A stretch of DNA of 64,000 nucleotides, from contig NZ_CP046507.1 of assembly GCF_009741445.1 (NCBI RefSeq), forward strand, positions 4,216,001-4,280,000. Reading direction: 5' to 3'. This DNA is from Mycobacterium avium subsp. avium. Its GTDB lineage: Bacteria > Actinomycetota > Actinomycetes > Mycobacteriales > Mycobacteriaceae. The translations under genes and the position numbers were made by a program. Shown in pieces: positions 8,595 to 17,044 of this stretch. Within the stretch, counting starts at the first letter, position 1; every line of letters begins with the position of its first letter. The notes under the pieces are model-generated. The model did no database searches, was not told where the DNA came from, and was given only the letters and a program-made list of their open reading frames with translations.

Positions 8595-9308
8595 GTGTCC
8601 GACGACCGGCTGTACTTTCGCCAACTGCTCTCCGGTCGCGACTTCGCCGCCGGCGACATGTTCGCGACGCAGATGCGCAACTTCGCCTACCTGATCGGTG
8701 ACCGGCAGACCGGGGACTGCGTGGTGGTCGACCCCGCCTACGCCGCCTCCGACCTGCTCGACACGCTCGAGGCCGACGGCATGCACCTGTCCGGCGTGCT
8801 GGTGACCCATCACCACCCCGACCACGTGGGCGGCTCGATGATGGGGTTCACGCTGGCGGGCCTGGCCGAACTGCTGGAGCGGGCGCCGGTGCCGGTGCAC
8901 GTCAATAGCCATGAGGCGCTGTGGGTTTCGCGGGTCACCGGGATCAGCGCAAGCGACCTGACCGCCCACGAGAACCACGACAAGGTCAGCGTCGGCGACA
9001 TCGAGATCGAGTTGCTGCACACCCCCGGTCACACGCCGGGCAGCCAGTGCTTCCTGCTGGACGGCCGGCTGGTCGCCGGGGACACGCTGTTCCTGGAGGG
9101 CTGCGGGCGCACCGACTTTCCCGGCGGCGACTCCGACGAGATGTACCGCAGCCTGCAACGGCTGGCGAAGCTTCCCGGGGACCCGACGGTGTTTCCCGGG
9201 CACTGGTACTCGGCCGAGCCGAGCGCCTCGCTGTCGGAGGTGAAGCGGTCCAACTACGTCTACCGGGCCTCCGACCTTGACCAATGGCGGATGCTGATGG
9301 GCGGCTGA
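8595..9308 (+). CDS. MBL-fold metallo-hydrolase, glyoxalase II-like
   Basis: The 237-residue protein is a metallo-beta-lactamase-fold hydrolase related to glyoxalase II, which hydrolyses acyl-thiol adducts. The metal-binding motif THHHPDHVGG lies near residues 71-80, with further ligands in HTPGHTPGSQC, AGDTLF and FPGHW. It corresponds to Rv0634c by position. Mycobacteria use mycothiol rather than glutathione, so the true substrate is probably a different thioester (inference). It starts with GTG and has the opposite orientation to the VapB-like gene. Confidence 0.88.
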   Translation: MSDDRLYFRQLLSGRDFAAGDMFATQMRNFAYLIGDRQTGDCVVVDPAYAASDLLDTLEADGMHLSGVLVTHHHPDHVGGSMMGFTLAGLAELLERAPVPVHVNSHEALWVSRVTGISASDLTAHENHDKVSVGDIEIELLHTPGHTPGSQCFLLDGRLVAGDTLFLEGCGRTDFPGGDSDEMYRSLQRLAKLPGDPTVFPGHWYSAEPSASLSEVKRSNYVYRASDLDQWRMLMGG

Positions 9309-9378
9309 GCCGTCCGGTGATCGCTCGATCGTGATCACCCCGCGGCCGGCCCTGTGATATAAGCGGAGGGTGGATTCC

Positions 9379-10212
9379 ATGGGTTGGATCCAGGACAGCT
9401 GGCATGGGGTCACGCACGTCGGGTCCAGCACCTGGATCGCGTGGGCAGCATGGGCGGCGATCGCGCTCGCCGTCATCACGCTGATCTTCACCAACAGCCA
9501 GATCGCCCGCAATCGCCGGGCGGCCGCCGAGCAGACCCGCCCGCACGTCGCGATGTTCATGGAGCCGCACCCGGCCGACTGGCACGTCATCGAACTGGTG
9601 GTCCGCAACTTCGGCCAGACCGCTGCCTACGACATCGAATTCTCCTTCGACAATCCGCCCACCGTGGCCGAATACGAGAGCGCCACCGACGGCTACGCCG
9701 ACGTCGTCGAACTGCGGCTGCCCCGCCAGCTGCCGGTGCTGGCGCCCGGCCAGGAGTGGCGCACGGTGTGGGACTCCGCGCTGGACCGCGCCGAGATCGG
9801 CAGCGGCATCGAATCCCGCTTCACCGGCACGGTCACCTACTACGACCGGCCCGCGCCGGCCGGCGGCCGGCGGTTCTGGCAGCGGGAACGCACGCCGCTG
9901 CACACCGACGTCGTGCTGGACTGGGACGCCCTGCCGCCCGTGCAGCGCATCGAGTTGATGACCACCCACGACCTGGCCAAGCGGGAGAAGGAAAAGCTGG
10001 AGCTGCTGCGCGGGCTGCTCACCTACTTCCACTACGCCAGCAAGGAAACCCGTCCCGAGGTGTTCCGCAGCGAGATCGAACGGATCAACGCCGCGGTCCG
10101 GGAAACCCAAGACAGGTGGCGCAGCCGCCAACTCGACGAACCCACCGATGTCAGCCTGCGCTGGAGCAACGCCGAAGACGACCTGGGCAAGCACCACAGC
10201 CAGCCGGCGTGA
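9379..10212 (+). CDS. Conserved membrane-anchored protein (Rv0633c-like)
   Basis: This 277-residue protein has one N-terminal transmembrane segment (about residues 18-38, TWIAWAAWAAIALAVITLIF), then a soluble domain of mixed strands (residues 55-170) and a charged C-terminal helical region (AKREKEKLELLRGLL onward). I recognise no catalytic motif. It matches the Rv0633c position between the glyoxalase-like gene and echA3. The ATG at 9379 was preferred over the GTG at 9370 because GGAGGG at 9365-9370 then has an 8-base spacing. Function unknown; it could scaffold or sense at the membrane. Confidence 0.8.
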   Translation: MGWIQDSWHGVTHVGSSTWIAWAAWAAIALAVITLIFTNSQIARNRRAAAEQTRPHVAMFMEPHPADWHVIELVVRNFGQTAAYDIEFSFDNPPTVAEYESATDGYADVVELRLPRQLPVLAPGQEWRTVWDSALDRAEIGSGIESRFTGTVTYYDRPAPAGGRRFWQRERTPLHTDVVLDWDALPPVQRIELMTTHDLAKREKEKLELLRGLLTYFHYASKETRPEVFRSEIERINAAVRETQDRWRSRQLDEPTDVSLRWSNAEDDLGKHHSQPA

Positions 10213-10228
10213 CGGCAAGGAGCAACTC

Positions 10229-10924
10229 ATGAGCGGCCCGGTCCACTACAGCACCAAGGGCCCCGTCGCCGTCATCAGGATGGACGACGGCAAGGTCAAC
10301 GCGTTGGGCCCGACCATGCAGCAGGCCCTGGGCGAGGCCATCGACCGGGCCGAGGCGGACAACGCCGGGGCGCTGGTGATCACCGGCAACGAGCGGGTGT
10401 TCAGCGGCGGCTTCGACCTGAAGATCCTCACGTCCGGCGAGGTGCAGCCCGCGGTCAACATGCTGCGCGGCGGGTTCGAGCTGGCCTATCGCCTGCTGTC
10501 GTATCCCAAGCCGGTGGTGATGGCCTGCACCGGGCACGCCATCGCGATGGGCGCGTTCCTGTTGTCGTCGGGCGATCACCGGGTGGCCGCGCACGCCTAC
10601 AACATCCAGGCCAACGAGGTCGCGATCGGCATGGTCATCCCGTATGCCGCGATGGAGATCATGAAGCTGCGGCTCACGCCGTCGGCCTACCAGCAGGCCA
10701 GCGGGCTGGCCAAGACGTTCTTCGGTGAAACCGCTTTGGCCGCAGGCTTTGTCGACGAGATCGTGCTGCCCGAGGTGGTGGTCGACCGCGCCGAGGAGGC
10801 CGCCGCCGAATTCGCCGAGCTGAACCAGCGCGCCCACGCCGCCACCAAGTTGCGGGCCCGCGCCGACGCGCTGGCGGCCATCCGCGCCGGGATCGACGGC
10901 ATCGAAGCCGAATTCGGCCTGTAG
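10229..10924 (+). CDS. echA3: Enoyl-CoA hydratase/isomerase family protein EchA3
   Basis: The 231-residue product has the crotonase fold: FSGGFDLKILTSGE supplies the first oxyanion-hole strand and GHAIAMGAFLLSSGDHRVA the second. Crotonases hydrate or isomerise enoyl-CoA esters, usually in fatty acid beta-oxidation. The length equals M. tuberculosis EchA3 and the synteny agrees. I see no clear pair of the catalytic glutamates of classical hydratases, so isomerase or another acyl-CoA activity is possible. The ATG at 10229 has an AAGGAG site about 8 bases upstream, and the gene is 16 bp behind the membrane-protein gene. Confidence 0.9.
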   Translation: MSGPVHYSTKGPVAVIRMDDGKVNALGPTMQQALGEAIDRAEADNAGALVITGNERVFSGGFDLKILTSGEVQPAVNMLRGGFELAYRLLSYPKPVVMACTGHAIAMGAFLLSSGDHRVAAHAYNIQANEVAIGMVIPYAAMEIMKLRLTPSAYQQASGLAKTFFGETALAAGFVDEIVLPEVVVDRAEEAAAEFAELNQRAHAATKLRARADALAAIRAGIDGIEAEFGL

Positions 10925-10976
10925 GCCCGGAGCGTATTTCGGCGTTTCGGCCGCAACGACCGGGGAAGTCACCGGT

Positions 10977-13343
10977 GTGGCAACAGATCGCATCGCGAAC
11001 CCGTGGGGGACGCGCACACCCTATGCGCCCGGCACCCGATGGCCGGAACGCATCGACACCTATCTGGCCGACGGGGTCACCGCCGAGTCGGTGGACCGCT
11101 GGGTGCAATCGGCGGCGGTATTGCATTCCAACGGCGACGGTTTGGACATCGCCGTCAAGGACGGGCGGATCGTGGGGGTGCGCGGGCGCGCCGTCGACCG
11201 GGTCAACCACGGCCGGCTCGATCCCAAGGATCTGTTCGGCTGGCAGGCCAACGCCTCCGCCGACCGGCTCACCACGCCGCTGCTCCGGGTGCGCGGCGCG
11301 TTGCGGCCGTGCGACTGGGACACCGCGATGGAGCGGATCGTCGCGCGCAGCCGCGAACTGCTGGACCGCCACGGCCCCAGCTCGATCGGCTTCTACACCT
11401 CCGGGCAGTTGTTCGCCGAGGAGTACTACACCCAGGCGGCCATCGCGCACGGGGCGATCGGCACCAACCACGTCGACGGCAACACCCGGCTGTGCACCGC
11501 GACGGCCGCCGAGGCGTTGAAGGAATCGTTCGGCTGCGACGGCCAGCCCGGGTCCTACACCGACGTGGACCACGCCGACGTCATCGCGCTGTTCGGGCAC
11601 AACGTCGCCGAGACGCAGACCGTGCTGTGGGCGCGGATGCTGGACCGGCTGGCCGGCAGCGACCCGCCGGCCATCGTCTGCGTCGACCCCCGGCTGACGC
11701 CGGTCGCCCGGCACGCCACCGTGCACCTGGCGCCGCTGCCGGGCACCAACGTGGCGCTGATGAACGGCCTGCTGCACGAGATCATCGGCAACGGCTGGAT
11801 CGATCGGGACTACATCGACGCGCACAGCGTGGGTTTCGACGAATTACAATGCAGGGTAAGCGAATTCACGCCCGAGTGGGTGGCCGAGATCTGCGGTGTG
11901 GCCGCCACGGACCTCCGGCGGGCCGCCCGGCTGATCGGCACCGCGCAGCGGCTACTGTCCACCGTGCTGCAGGGTTTCTACCAGTCGCACCAGGCCACCG
12001 CGGCGGCCGTGCCGGTCAACAACATTCACCTGGTGCGCGGCATGCTGGGCAGGCCCGGCTGCGGGGTGCTGCAGATGAACGGACAGCCGACCGCGGAGAG
12101 TACCCGCGAGTGCGGCGCCGACGGCGACCTGGCCGGTTTCCGTAACTGGTCCAACGACTCCCACGTCGCCGAGTTGGCGGACCTGTGGAATCTCGAGCCG
12201 CTGCAGATCCCGCACTACGGTCCGCCCACGCACGCCATGCAGATGTTCCGCTTCGCCGAGGAGGGGACGCTGCGCATGCTGTGGGTGACCGCCACCAACC
12301 CCGCGGTGTCGCTGCCGGAGTTGCCGCGCATCCGCGACATCCTGTCGCAGCAGCGGCTGTTCCTCGTCGTCCAGGACATCTTCTTGACCGAGACCGCCGC
12401 GCTGGCCGACGTGGTGTTGCCGGCCGCGGCGTGGGCGGAGAAGACGGGCACCTTCACCAACGCCGACCGCACGGTGCACCTGTCCGAAAAGGCCGTGGAG
12501 CCACCGGGTTCCGCGCGTTCGGACTTGGAGATCTTCCTGGACTACGCGCGCCGGATGGATTTCCGCGACAAGGACGGCCGGCCGTTTCCGCCGTGGACCG
12601 ATCCGGAGTCGGCGTTCGAGGCGTGGAAGAAATGCAGCGCGGGCCGACCGTGCGACTACACCGGCTTGAGCTACGCGAAGCTGCGTGGCGGTAGCGGCAT
12701 CCAATGGCCGTGCAACACAGATCATCCCGACGGTATCGAGGGGCTGTATGAGGATGGGAGATTTCCGGCCGCGCCCGACTACTGCGAGGCGTACGGCAAG
12801 GACCTGATCACGGGCGCCCCGCTGCAGCCCGACGAGTACCGCTCGCTGAACCCGTCCGGCAAGGCCATCATCAAGGCGGCGCAATACCTGCCCCCGCACG
12901 AGCGGCCCGGCCCGGATTACCCGTTCGCGCTGATCACCGGCCGCACTATCTACCACTTTCACACCCGCACGAAAACGGCTCGGGCCCAACAGCTTCAGGA
13001 TGCCGCGCCCGAGGTGTGGGTGGAGGTCTCCGAACGCGACGCGCGCCGCCTGGGCATCGAGGCCGGCGATCTGGTGCACGTGAGCACTCCGCGCGGCCGA
13101 ATCACCTGCGCCGCGCGCGTCGGCGGCATCCGCGACGGGGTGCTGTTCGTGCCCTTCCACTACGGCTACTGGGACCGGGATGGCGGGGATCATCAACGGG
13201 CCGGCAACGAACTCACGGTGACCGACTGGGACCCGGCGTCCAAGCAGCCGAGCTTCAAAACGGCCGCAGCCCGGCTCGACATGGCCCCGACCCACACGGC
13301 GGCGCCGGTGAGCGAGGCCGTCGCGGCCGGGAGCCCGTCATGA
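10977..13343 (+). CDS. Molybdopterin-dependent oxidoreductase lacking the [4Fe-4S] cysteines
   Basis: The 788-residue protein has the DMSO-reductase/nitrate reductase/formate dehydrogenase fold with a molybdopterin-binding core and C-terminal dinucleotide-binding domain (from about residue 665, FALITGRTIYHFHTRTKTAR). The likely molybdenum ligand is Cys173 in GNTRLCTATAAEAL, equivalent to NasA/NapA-type enzymes. The N-terminal iron-sulfur segment is degenerate: where relatives have CxxCxxxC there is VQSAAVLHSNGDG (residues 43-55), and the distal RLC-PKG cysteine is Asp82 in RLDPKDLFGWQ. All four cluster ligands therefore appear missing. It starts with GTG at 10977. It is coupled by ATGA overlap to the small gene downstream. 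Substrate and electron partner are unknown; no Tat signal is seen, so it is probably cytoplasmic. Confidence 0.87.
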   Translation: MATDRIANPWGTRTPYAPGTRWPERIDTYLADGVTAESVDRWVQSAAVLHSNGDGLDIAVKDGRIVGVRGRAVDRVNHGRLDPKDLFGWQANASADRLTTPLLRVRGALRPCDWDTAMERIVARSRELLDRHGPSSIGFYTSGQLFAEEYYTQAAIAHGAIGTNHVDGNTRLCTATAAEALKESFGCDGQPGSYTDVDHADVIALFGHNVAETQTVLWARMLDRLAGSDPPAIVCVDPRLTPVARHATVHLAPLPGTNVALMNGLLHEIIGNGWIDRDYIDAHSVGFDELQCRVSEFTPEWVAEICGVAATDLRRAARLIGTAQRLLSTVLQGFYQSHQATAAAVPVNNIHLVRGMLGRPGCGVLQMNGQPTAESTRECGADGDLAGFRNWSNDSHVAELADLWNLEPLQIPHYGPPTHAMQMFRFAEEGTLRMLWVTATNPAVSLPELPRIRDILSQQRLFLVVQDIFLTETAALADVVLPAAAWAEKTGTFTNADRTVHLSEKAVEPPGSARSDLEIFLDYARRMDFRDKDGRPFPPWTDPESAFEAWKKCSAGRPCDYTGLSYAKLRGGSGIQWPCNTDHPDGIEGLYEDGRFPAAPDYCEAYGKDLITGAPLQPDEYRSLNPSGKAIIKAAQYLPPHERPGPDYPFALITGRTIYHFHTRTKTARAQQLQDAAPEVWVEVSERDARRLGIEAGDLVHVSTPRGRITCAARVGGIRDGVLFVPFHYGYWDRDGGDHQRAGNELTVTDWDPASKQPSFKTAAARLDMAPTHTAAPVSEAVAAGSPS

Positions 13344-13819
13344 AACTGAGGCTGGCGATCCGCGAACTGCACCGCTCCGAACGCAAGCTGGCCCACCAAC
13401 TGACCGTGATGGCCGCCCGGCACCACAGCGACCAGGACATCTGCCACCTGGCCCGCGACCTGGCCGGCTGGTCGCACCGGCACCTCGGCGAGCTCGCGCG
13501 GCACGGCCGCCACTACGGTCTGCGGCTGTCCGCCGATCCGCACACCGCTGCGCGCACCGGTGTCGTGCAGCAGCGGATCAGCGGTCTGCTGCGGCACCGG
13601 CCGGAACCCGGGCTGGTGCTGCTGGCCGACCTGCGCCGGATCCACCGGCTGGCCGCCGGCGTGTCGCTGGACTGGGAGCTGCTGGCCCAAGGTGCGCAGG
13701 CGGCCAAAGATGCCGAGCTGCTGGGCCTGGCGTCGCGCTGTCACCCCGAGACGCTGCGCCAGATGCGTTGGGCCAACGCGATGCTCAAGGAGCTTTCGCC
13801 GCAGGTGTTGATGAACTGA
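13340..13819 (+). CDS. Histidine-rich helical protein coupled to the molybdoenzyme
   Basis: The 159-residue protein is predicted entirely helical and soluble. Its first half is rich in histidine and acidic residues (RELHRSERKLAHQL, ARHHSDQDICHLARDL, WSHRHLGELARHGRHYG), a pattern that could bind metal as in ferritin-like or hemerythrin-like bundles, although it matches neither signature exactly. The ATG overlaps the TGA of the preceding molybdopterin oxidoreductase (ATGA), so translation of the two is coupled. It is followed directly by a hairpin terminator. It could be an accessory, electron-transfer or chaperone subunit of that enzyme (inference). I do not recognise a named family. Confidence 0.75.
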   Translation: MKLRLAIRELHRSERKLAHQLTVMAARHHSDQDICHLARDLAGWSHRHLGELARHGRHYGLRLSADPHTAARTGVVQQRISGLLRHRPEPGLVLLADLRRIHRLAAGVSLDWELLAQGAQAAKDAELLGLASRCHPETLRQMRWANAMLKELSPQVLMN

Positions 13820-13867
13820 GAGGCGAACGCGGTGGCCGCTGCTCGCCGCCACCGCGTTGCTCGCCTC
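13820..13867. terminator. Hairpin terminator after the molybdoenzyme operon
   Basis: GAGGCGAACGCGGTGGC (13820-13836) pairs with GCCACCGCGT and TCGCCTC (13848-13867), with an 11-base loop and a three-base bulge (TGC) on the 3' arm. It begins at the base after the stop codon at 13817-13819 and lies between convergent genes, so it probably terminates the molybdoenzyme transcript and perhaps the patatin transcript from the other side. No T-run follows. Confidence 0.7.
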
Positions 13868-13906
13868 CTCGCCGCCAGTGTGGCACGTGCGCGCCGGGCC
13901 GTCACT

Positions 13907-14929
13907 TCACCCGCGCCCGCCCGGATACCGGAACCGGTCCAGGTAGGCCTGCCAGTCCCAGGTCGACAGGAACGCCTGGGCGGCCGCGTAGCCGCTGTCG
14001 TACAGCTCTTCCAGGCGAGACCTGGGGACGTCGAAGTCGAGCACGCCGACGTTCGTCGATTCCACCGCGATGGCTCGGGCGGCGACCCACGGCTGGCTGA
14101 GATGGGTCTGGTCGTGGCCGGCCAGCATGGTGATCAGCAGGCTTTCCAACAGCGCCGTCTGCGGCAAGAAGCGCAGCGGTTTCAGGGCCGGCATCACCGC
14201 ACCGATGCCCTCGGTGGGGCTCGGCATGACCGTGATCCCGAAGGTGGGCCAGCGCGGCGCCCGGCCGTCGGGCCGGTCGAAGGTGTCGATCGGGAAATTC
14301 GACAACACCCCGCCGTCGACCAGGGTGCAGGCGGTCCCGTCGGCTCTGGCCAGCTTGACCGGCCGGTAGAAGAACGGGATGGCCATCGAGGCGCGCACCG
14401 CGTCGGCCACCGGCTGCTCGTCGGGGTCCAGGCCGTAGAGCCGCCGGTAGTCCCACGGCAGCCGCACCAGCTGGGCCGCGGTGACGTCGGCCACGGTGAC
14501 CACCAGCCGGCGGCGGCGCTCGTCGGGCAGATCGTCGCCGTCGAAGACAAGGTCGCCGAAGGTGCTGACCCCGAAGTTCTTCAGCTCGCTGCGAATCCAG
14601 TCGTGCGCGACGTCGCCGCGGTACATGCTGGTGTCCCGCGCCAGCCCCCACGCCGCACCCAGATAGGGCACCGGCCCGGCGTCGCGCCATTTGTGCAGCG
14701 GGACGGAGAAGGCGAGTTCCTTGACCTGCGCGCCGGTCAGCTCGCCGGCGTGGCAGCCGGCCGCCAGGATCGCCGCCACCACCGAGCCGGCCGAGACCCC
14801 GGAGACCCTTTTGATCGAATAGCCGGCATCCATCAGCGCCACGATGGCACCCACCAGACCGATGAACTTGACGCCGCCGCCGGAGAGCACCAGGTCCACC
14901 GGCTTCGCCGGCTCCATCTTGGACGTCAC
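13907..14929 (-). CDS. Patatin-like phospholipase
   Basis: The 340-residue protein has all patatin hallmarks: the oxyanion loop SGGGVKFIG near residues 16-24, the nucleophile motif GVSAGS (Ser about 46) and the catalytic Asp in VDGGVLSNFP (about residue 224). Patatins are Ser/Asp-dyad acyl hydrolases acting on phospholipids or acylglycerols. The start is the GTG at 14929, directly abutting the cyanase stop (TAG then GTG), so the two are one operon; an in-frame ATG lies four codons in. There is no signal peptide; it may act on membrane lipids from the cytoplasm or be released by a specialised system. Substrate unknown. Confidence 0.92.
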   Translation of the reverse strand: MTSKMEPAKPVDLVLSGGGVKFIGLVGAIVALMDAGYSIKRVSGVSAGSVVAAILAAGCHAGELTGAQVKELAFSVPLHKWRDAGPVPYLGAAWGLARDTSMYRGDVAHDWIRSELKNFGVSTFGDLVFDGDDLPDERRRRLVVTVADVTAAQLVRLPWDYRRLYGLDPDEQPVADAVRASMAIPFFYRPVKLARADGTACTLVDGGVLSNFPIDTFDRPDGRAPRWPTFGITVMPSPTEGIGAVMPALKPLRFLPQTALLESLLITMLAGHDQTHLSQPWVAARAIAVESTNVGVLDFDVPRSRLEELYDSGYAAAQAFLSTWDWQAYLDRFRYPGGRG

Positions 14930-15385
14930 CTACTGCTCCGATGAAACCCATTGGTAGGGAAGGAATTTCCCGTCGAAGGTGACCACCACCCGGTCTCCGG
15001 ACGGGTGTGGTTTCTTCTGCAGATCGACACTGAAGTTGATCGCGCTCATGATGCCGTCGCCGAACTGCTCGGCGATCACCTCTTTGAGGGCGCCGCCGTA
15101 GACCTGCAGGGCTTCGTAGAAGCGGTAGATGGTGGGGTCGGTCGGCACGGCGGTGGGCAGGCCGCCGCGCATCGGCGGCGCCGCCAGCACCGGCACCGCC
15201 GACTCGTCGAGGCCCAGCTTGTCGACGAGGATCCGGCCCAGCTCGGCCGGTATCGGGTGCTGTCCGAGCAGCGCCGAGGTGGTCCACAGCAGCGGGCGGC
15301 CGATGGCGTCGGCCAGCTCCTGCCAGGTCAGCCCCTTGGCCAGCCGGGCGACGACGATCTGTTCGGTGAGTTGGTTTCTCGTCAT
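14930..15385 (-). CDS. cynS: Cyanate hydratase (cyanase)
   Basis: Cyanase converts cyanate and bicarbonate to ammonia and two CO2. The 151-residue product matches E. coli CynS across its length: an N-terminal helical domain (TWQELADAIGR...TSALLGQHPIPA) and the C-terminal decamerisation/active-site domain PTDPTIYRFYEALQVYG...FGDGIMSAINFSVD. The active-site triad Arg, Glu and Ser is present at positions 88, 91 and 114. I chose the ATG at 15385 (MTRNQLTEQIV); an alternative in-frame ATG lies four codons upstream. No cyanate transporter or carbonic anhydrase is adjacent. To my knowledge M. tuberculosis lacks this gene, so it is an accessory trait here, in an operon with a patatin. Confidence 0.93.
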   Translation of the reverse strand: MTRNQLTEQIVVARLAKGLTWQELADAIGRPLLWTTSALLGQHPIPAELGRILVDKLGLDESAVPVLAAPPMRGGLPTAVPTDPTIYRFYEALQVYGGALKEVIAEQFGDGIMSAINFSVDLQKKPHPSGDRVVVTFDGKFLPYQWVSSEQ

Positions 15386-15465
15386 GCGTCCCAGCATGCA
15401 CGCCGCGTCGGGGGGTAGCCATAATCCGTTCCATGGCCGAGCCGGTTGACCCGCTGCTGTTCTGA

Positions 15466-16215
15466 CTATTCGGGTTTCGTGGCGGTGACGATCCGCGTCG
15501 AAAACCAGGGGCCGCCGTACCACATCCGCCAGCCGAGGTTGCGCCGCCGCACGTTGCGCCAGCCCAGCTCACGCAGCCGGGCCGCGTGCTGACGCGTCTC
15601 CCACAGATCCGCGATGGCCAGCCGGCCACCCGGCCGCAGCACCCGCACCGCTTCGTGGAGCGCCTGGCGCCGGCCGGCGCGCGTCGGAATGTTGTGGATC
15701 GCGAGGTTGCTCACCACCACGTCGACGCTCTCGTCGGCCAGGGGCAGCGCGGTCATGTCGGCGGTGTGCAGCTCGACGCGGTCGGCGACGCCCTCGGCCG
15801 CCGCGTTGGCCAGCGTGGCCTGCTCGGAGTTGTCCGTCTGGTCCGCCTGCCACAGGTCGACGCCGATCGCCCGGCCCCGCGGCAACCGCTTGGCCGCGGC
15901 CAGCAACACCGCACCCCGACCGCAGCCCAGATCGAGCAGGGTTTCGTCGCCGGCGAGCCGCAGATCGCTCAGAATCCGGTCCCACACAACGAATTTCCCG
16001 GCCCGCGTCGCGTAGATGTACAACGCGGTGTTGGCCGCGATGCCGGCGCTCGACAGCGCGGCCAGCGCGGCCCTGCGCCGCTTGCCGCGCGCCCAGCTGA
16101 TCCCGGCCCACACCGCCAGGCCGGCGGCCTGGGCGCCGATGCCTATCGCCTGCGCGCGTGCCGAGACCGTGTGAAAGGACCCGTCGACTCCGTATTCGCC
16201 CCGGTGGTCATGCAC
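15466..16215 (-). CDS. Class I SAM-dependent methyltransferase with N-terminal membrane segments
   Basis: The product of about 249 residues has a hydrophobic N-terminal region (AIGIGAQAAGLAVWAGISWA and RAALAALSSAGIAANTALYIY, probably two membrane passes), then a Rossmann methyltransferase domain with motif I LLDLGCGRGAVLLAAAKRL, an acidic loop VDLWQADQTDNSE, motif DVVVSNLAIHNIP and VLRPGGRLAI. The target cannot be deduced. The start is uncertain: the GTG at 16215 (MHDHRGEYG) has a weak AGG upstream; a TTG at 16239 is also in frame. It lies 51 bp downstream of the nitroreductase gene on the same strand, so the two may be cotranscribed. Confidence 0.85.
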   Translation of the reverse strand: MHDHRGEYGVDGSFHTVSARAQAIGIGAQAAGLAVWAGISWARGKRRRAALAALSSAGIAANTALYIYATRAGKFVVWDRILSDLRLAGDETLLDLGCGRGAVLLAAAKRLPRGRAIGVDLWQADQTDNSEQATLANAAAEGVADRVELHTADMTALPLADESVDVVVSNLAIHNIPTRAGRRQALHEAVRVLRPGGRLAIADLWETRQHAARLRELGWRNVRRRNLGWRMWYGGPWFSTRIVTATKPE

Positions 16216-16266
16216 GCCTATCAGCTTACGACTCGACAAGGCGCCGAACGTTTTTCGGCTGCGCGC

Positions 16267-16782
16267 TCACCAACGGCCGCGGTGCACGACCTCGGTGAAC
16301 GGCCGGCGGTTCGGCTTGCGGATCGGGGTGAGCGGGCGATCGGCGGGATAGCCCACCCCGAGTAGGAACGCCACCAGATGACCGTCGGGCACGCCGAGGA
16401 TGGCGCGCGCCTTGTCCTGATCCCCCACCGACGAATGCCCGGCCCCGATGCCCAGGTCTGTGGCCGCGATCATCATCGCCATGGTGGCCTGGCCGACGTC
16501 GTAGTTGTCGGTGACCAGCCGGCGCTCGTCGGGCGGCTCGGGCACCACGATCGCGATCGCCGCCGGCGCCCCGGCGATGTGGCCGGCGCCCCGCCACACC
16601 GTGGACAGCTCCTGCAGCTGGGTCCGGTCGGTGACGATGACGAAGTCCCACGGCTGCCGGTTCTTCGCCGACGGCGCGCGCCAGCCGGCCTCCACGATGC
16701 GGTCCAGATCCTCCCCGGCAATCGCCCGCGGCTGGTACTCCCGCACATTGCGTCGCGCACAGATCGCGTCCCAAGCTTCCAT
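16267..16782 (-). CDS. Nitroreductase family FMN oxidoreductase
   Basis: The 171-residue protein has the nitroreductase fold: MEAWDAICARRNVREYQP at the N-terminus, the FMN-contacting APSAKNRQPWDFVIVTD segment, and GIGAGHSSVGDQDKARAILGVPDGHLVAFLLGVGYP near the C-terminus. Such enzymes reduce nitro compounds, quinones or flavins with NAD(P)H; the deazaflavin-dependent type is a different family. The ATG at 16782 has a GGAAGGA site 8 bases upstream. It is divergent from the mycolic methyltransferase gene. Physiological substrate unknown. Confidence 0.9.
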   Translation of the reverse strand: MEAWDAICARRNVREYQPRAIAGEDLDRIVEAGWRAPSAKNRQPWDFVIVTDRTQLQELSTVWRGAGHIAGAPAAIAIVVPEPPDERRLVTDNYDVGQATMAMMIAATDLGIGAGHSSVGDQDKARAILGVPDGHLVAFLLGVGYPADRPLTPIRKPNRRPFTEVVHRGRW

Positions 16783-17044
16783 GAAGCGTCCTTCCAGTGA
16801 CTGTTCTCCCTGCTCAACCCGCGTAGGATGGCGTGAATTCCCGGATGGCGTTGGCGCGGTCGCCCGCCGTCCGGCGCGACAAACGTGGGTAGACGGGTGC
16901 GGGCGCAGCCAAACACCCTGGCCCACAAATCAACACTCATCGCCCGGTTAGACGATGTGGAACCGGGGAAGCCGAGGTGAACCGACTCACCGGCCCGTTC
17001 GTGACAACCCCAATGGCCCCGAGTCAGAAAGGCGAGTAGCCGCC

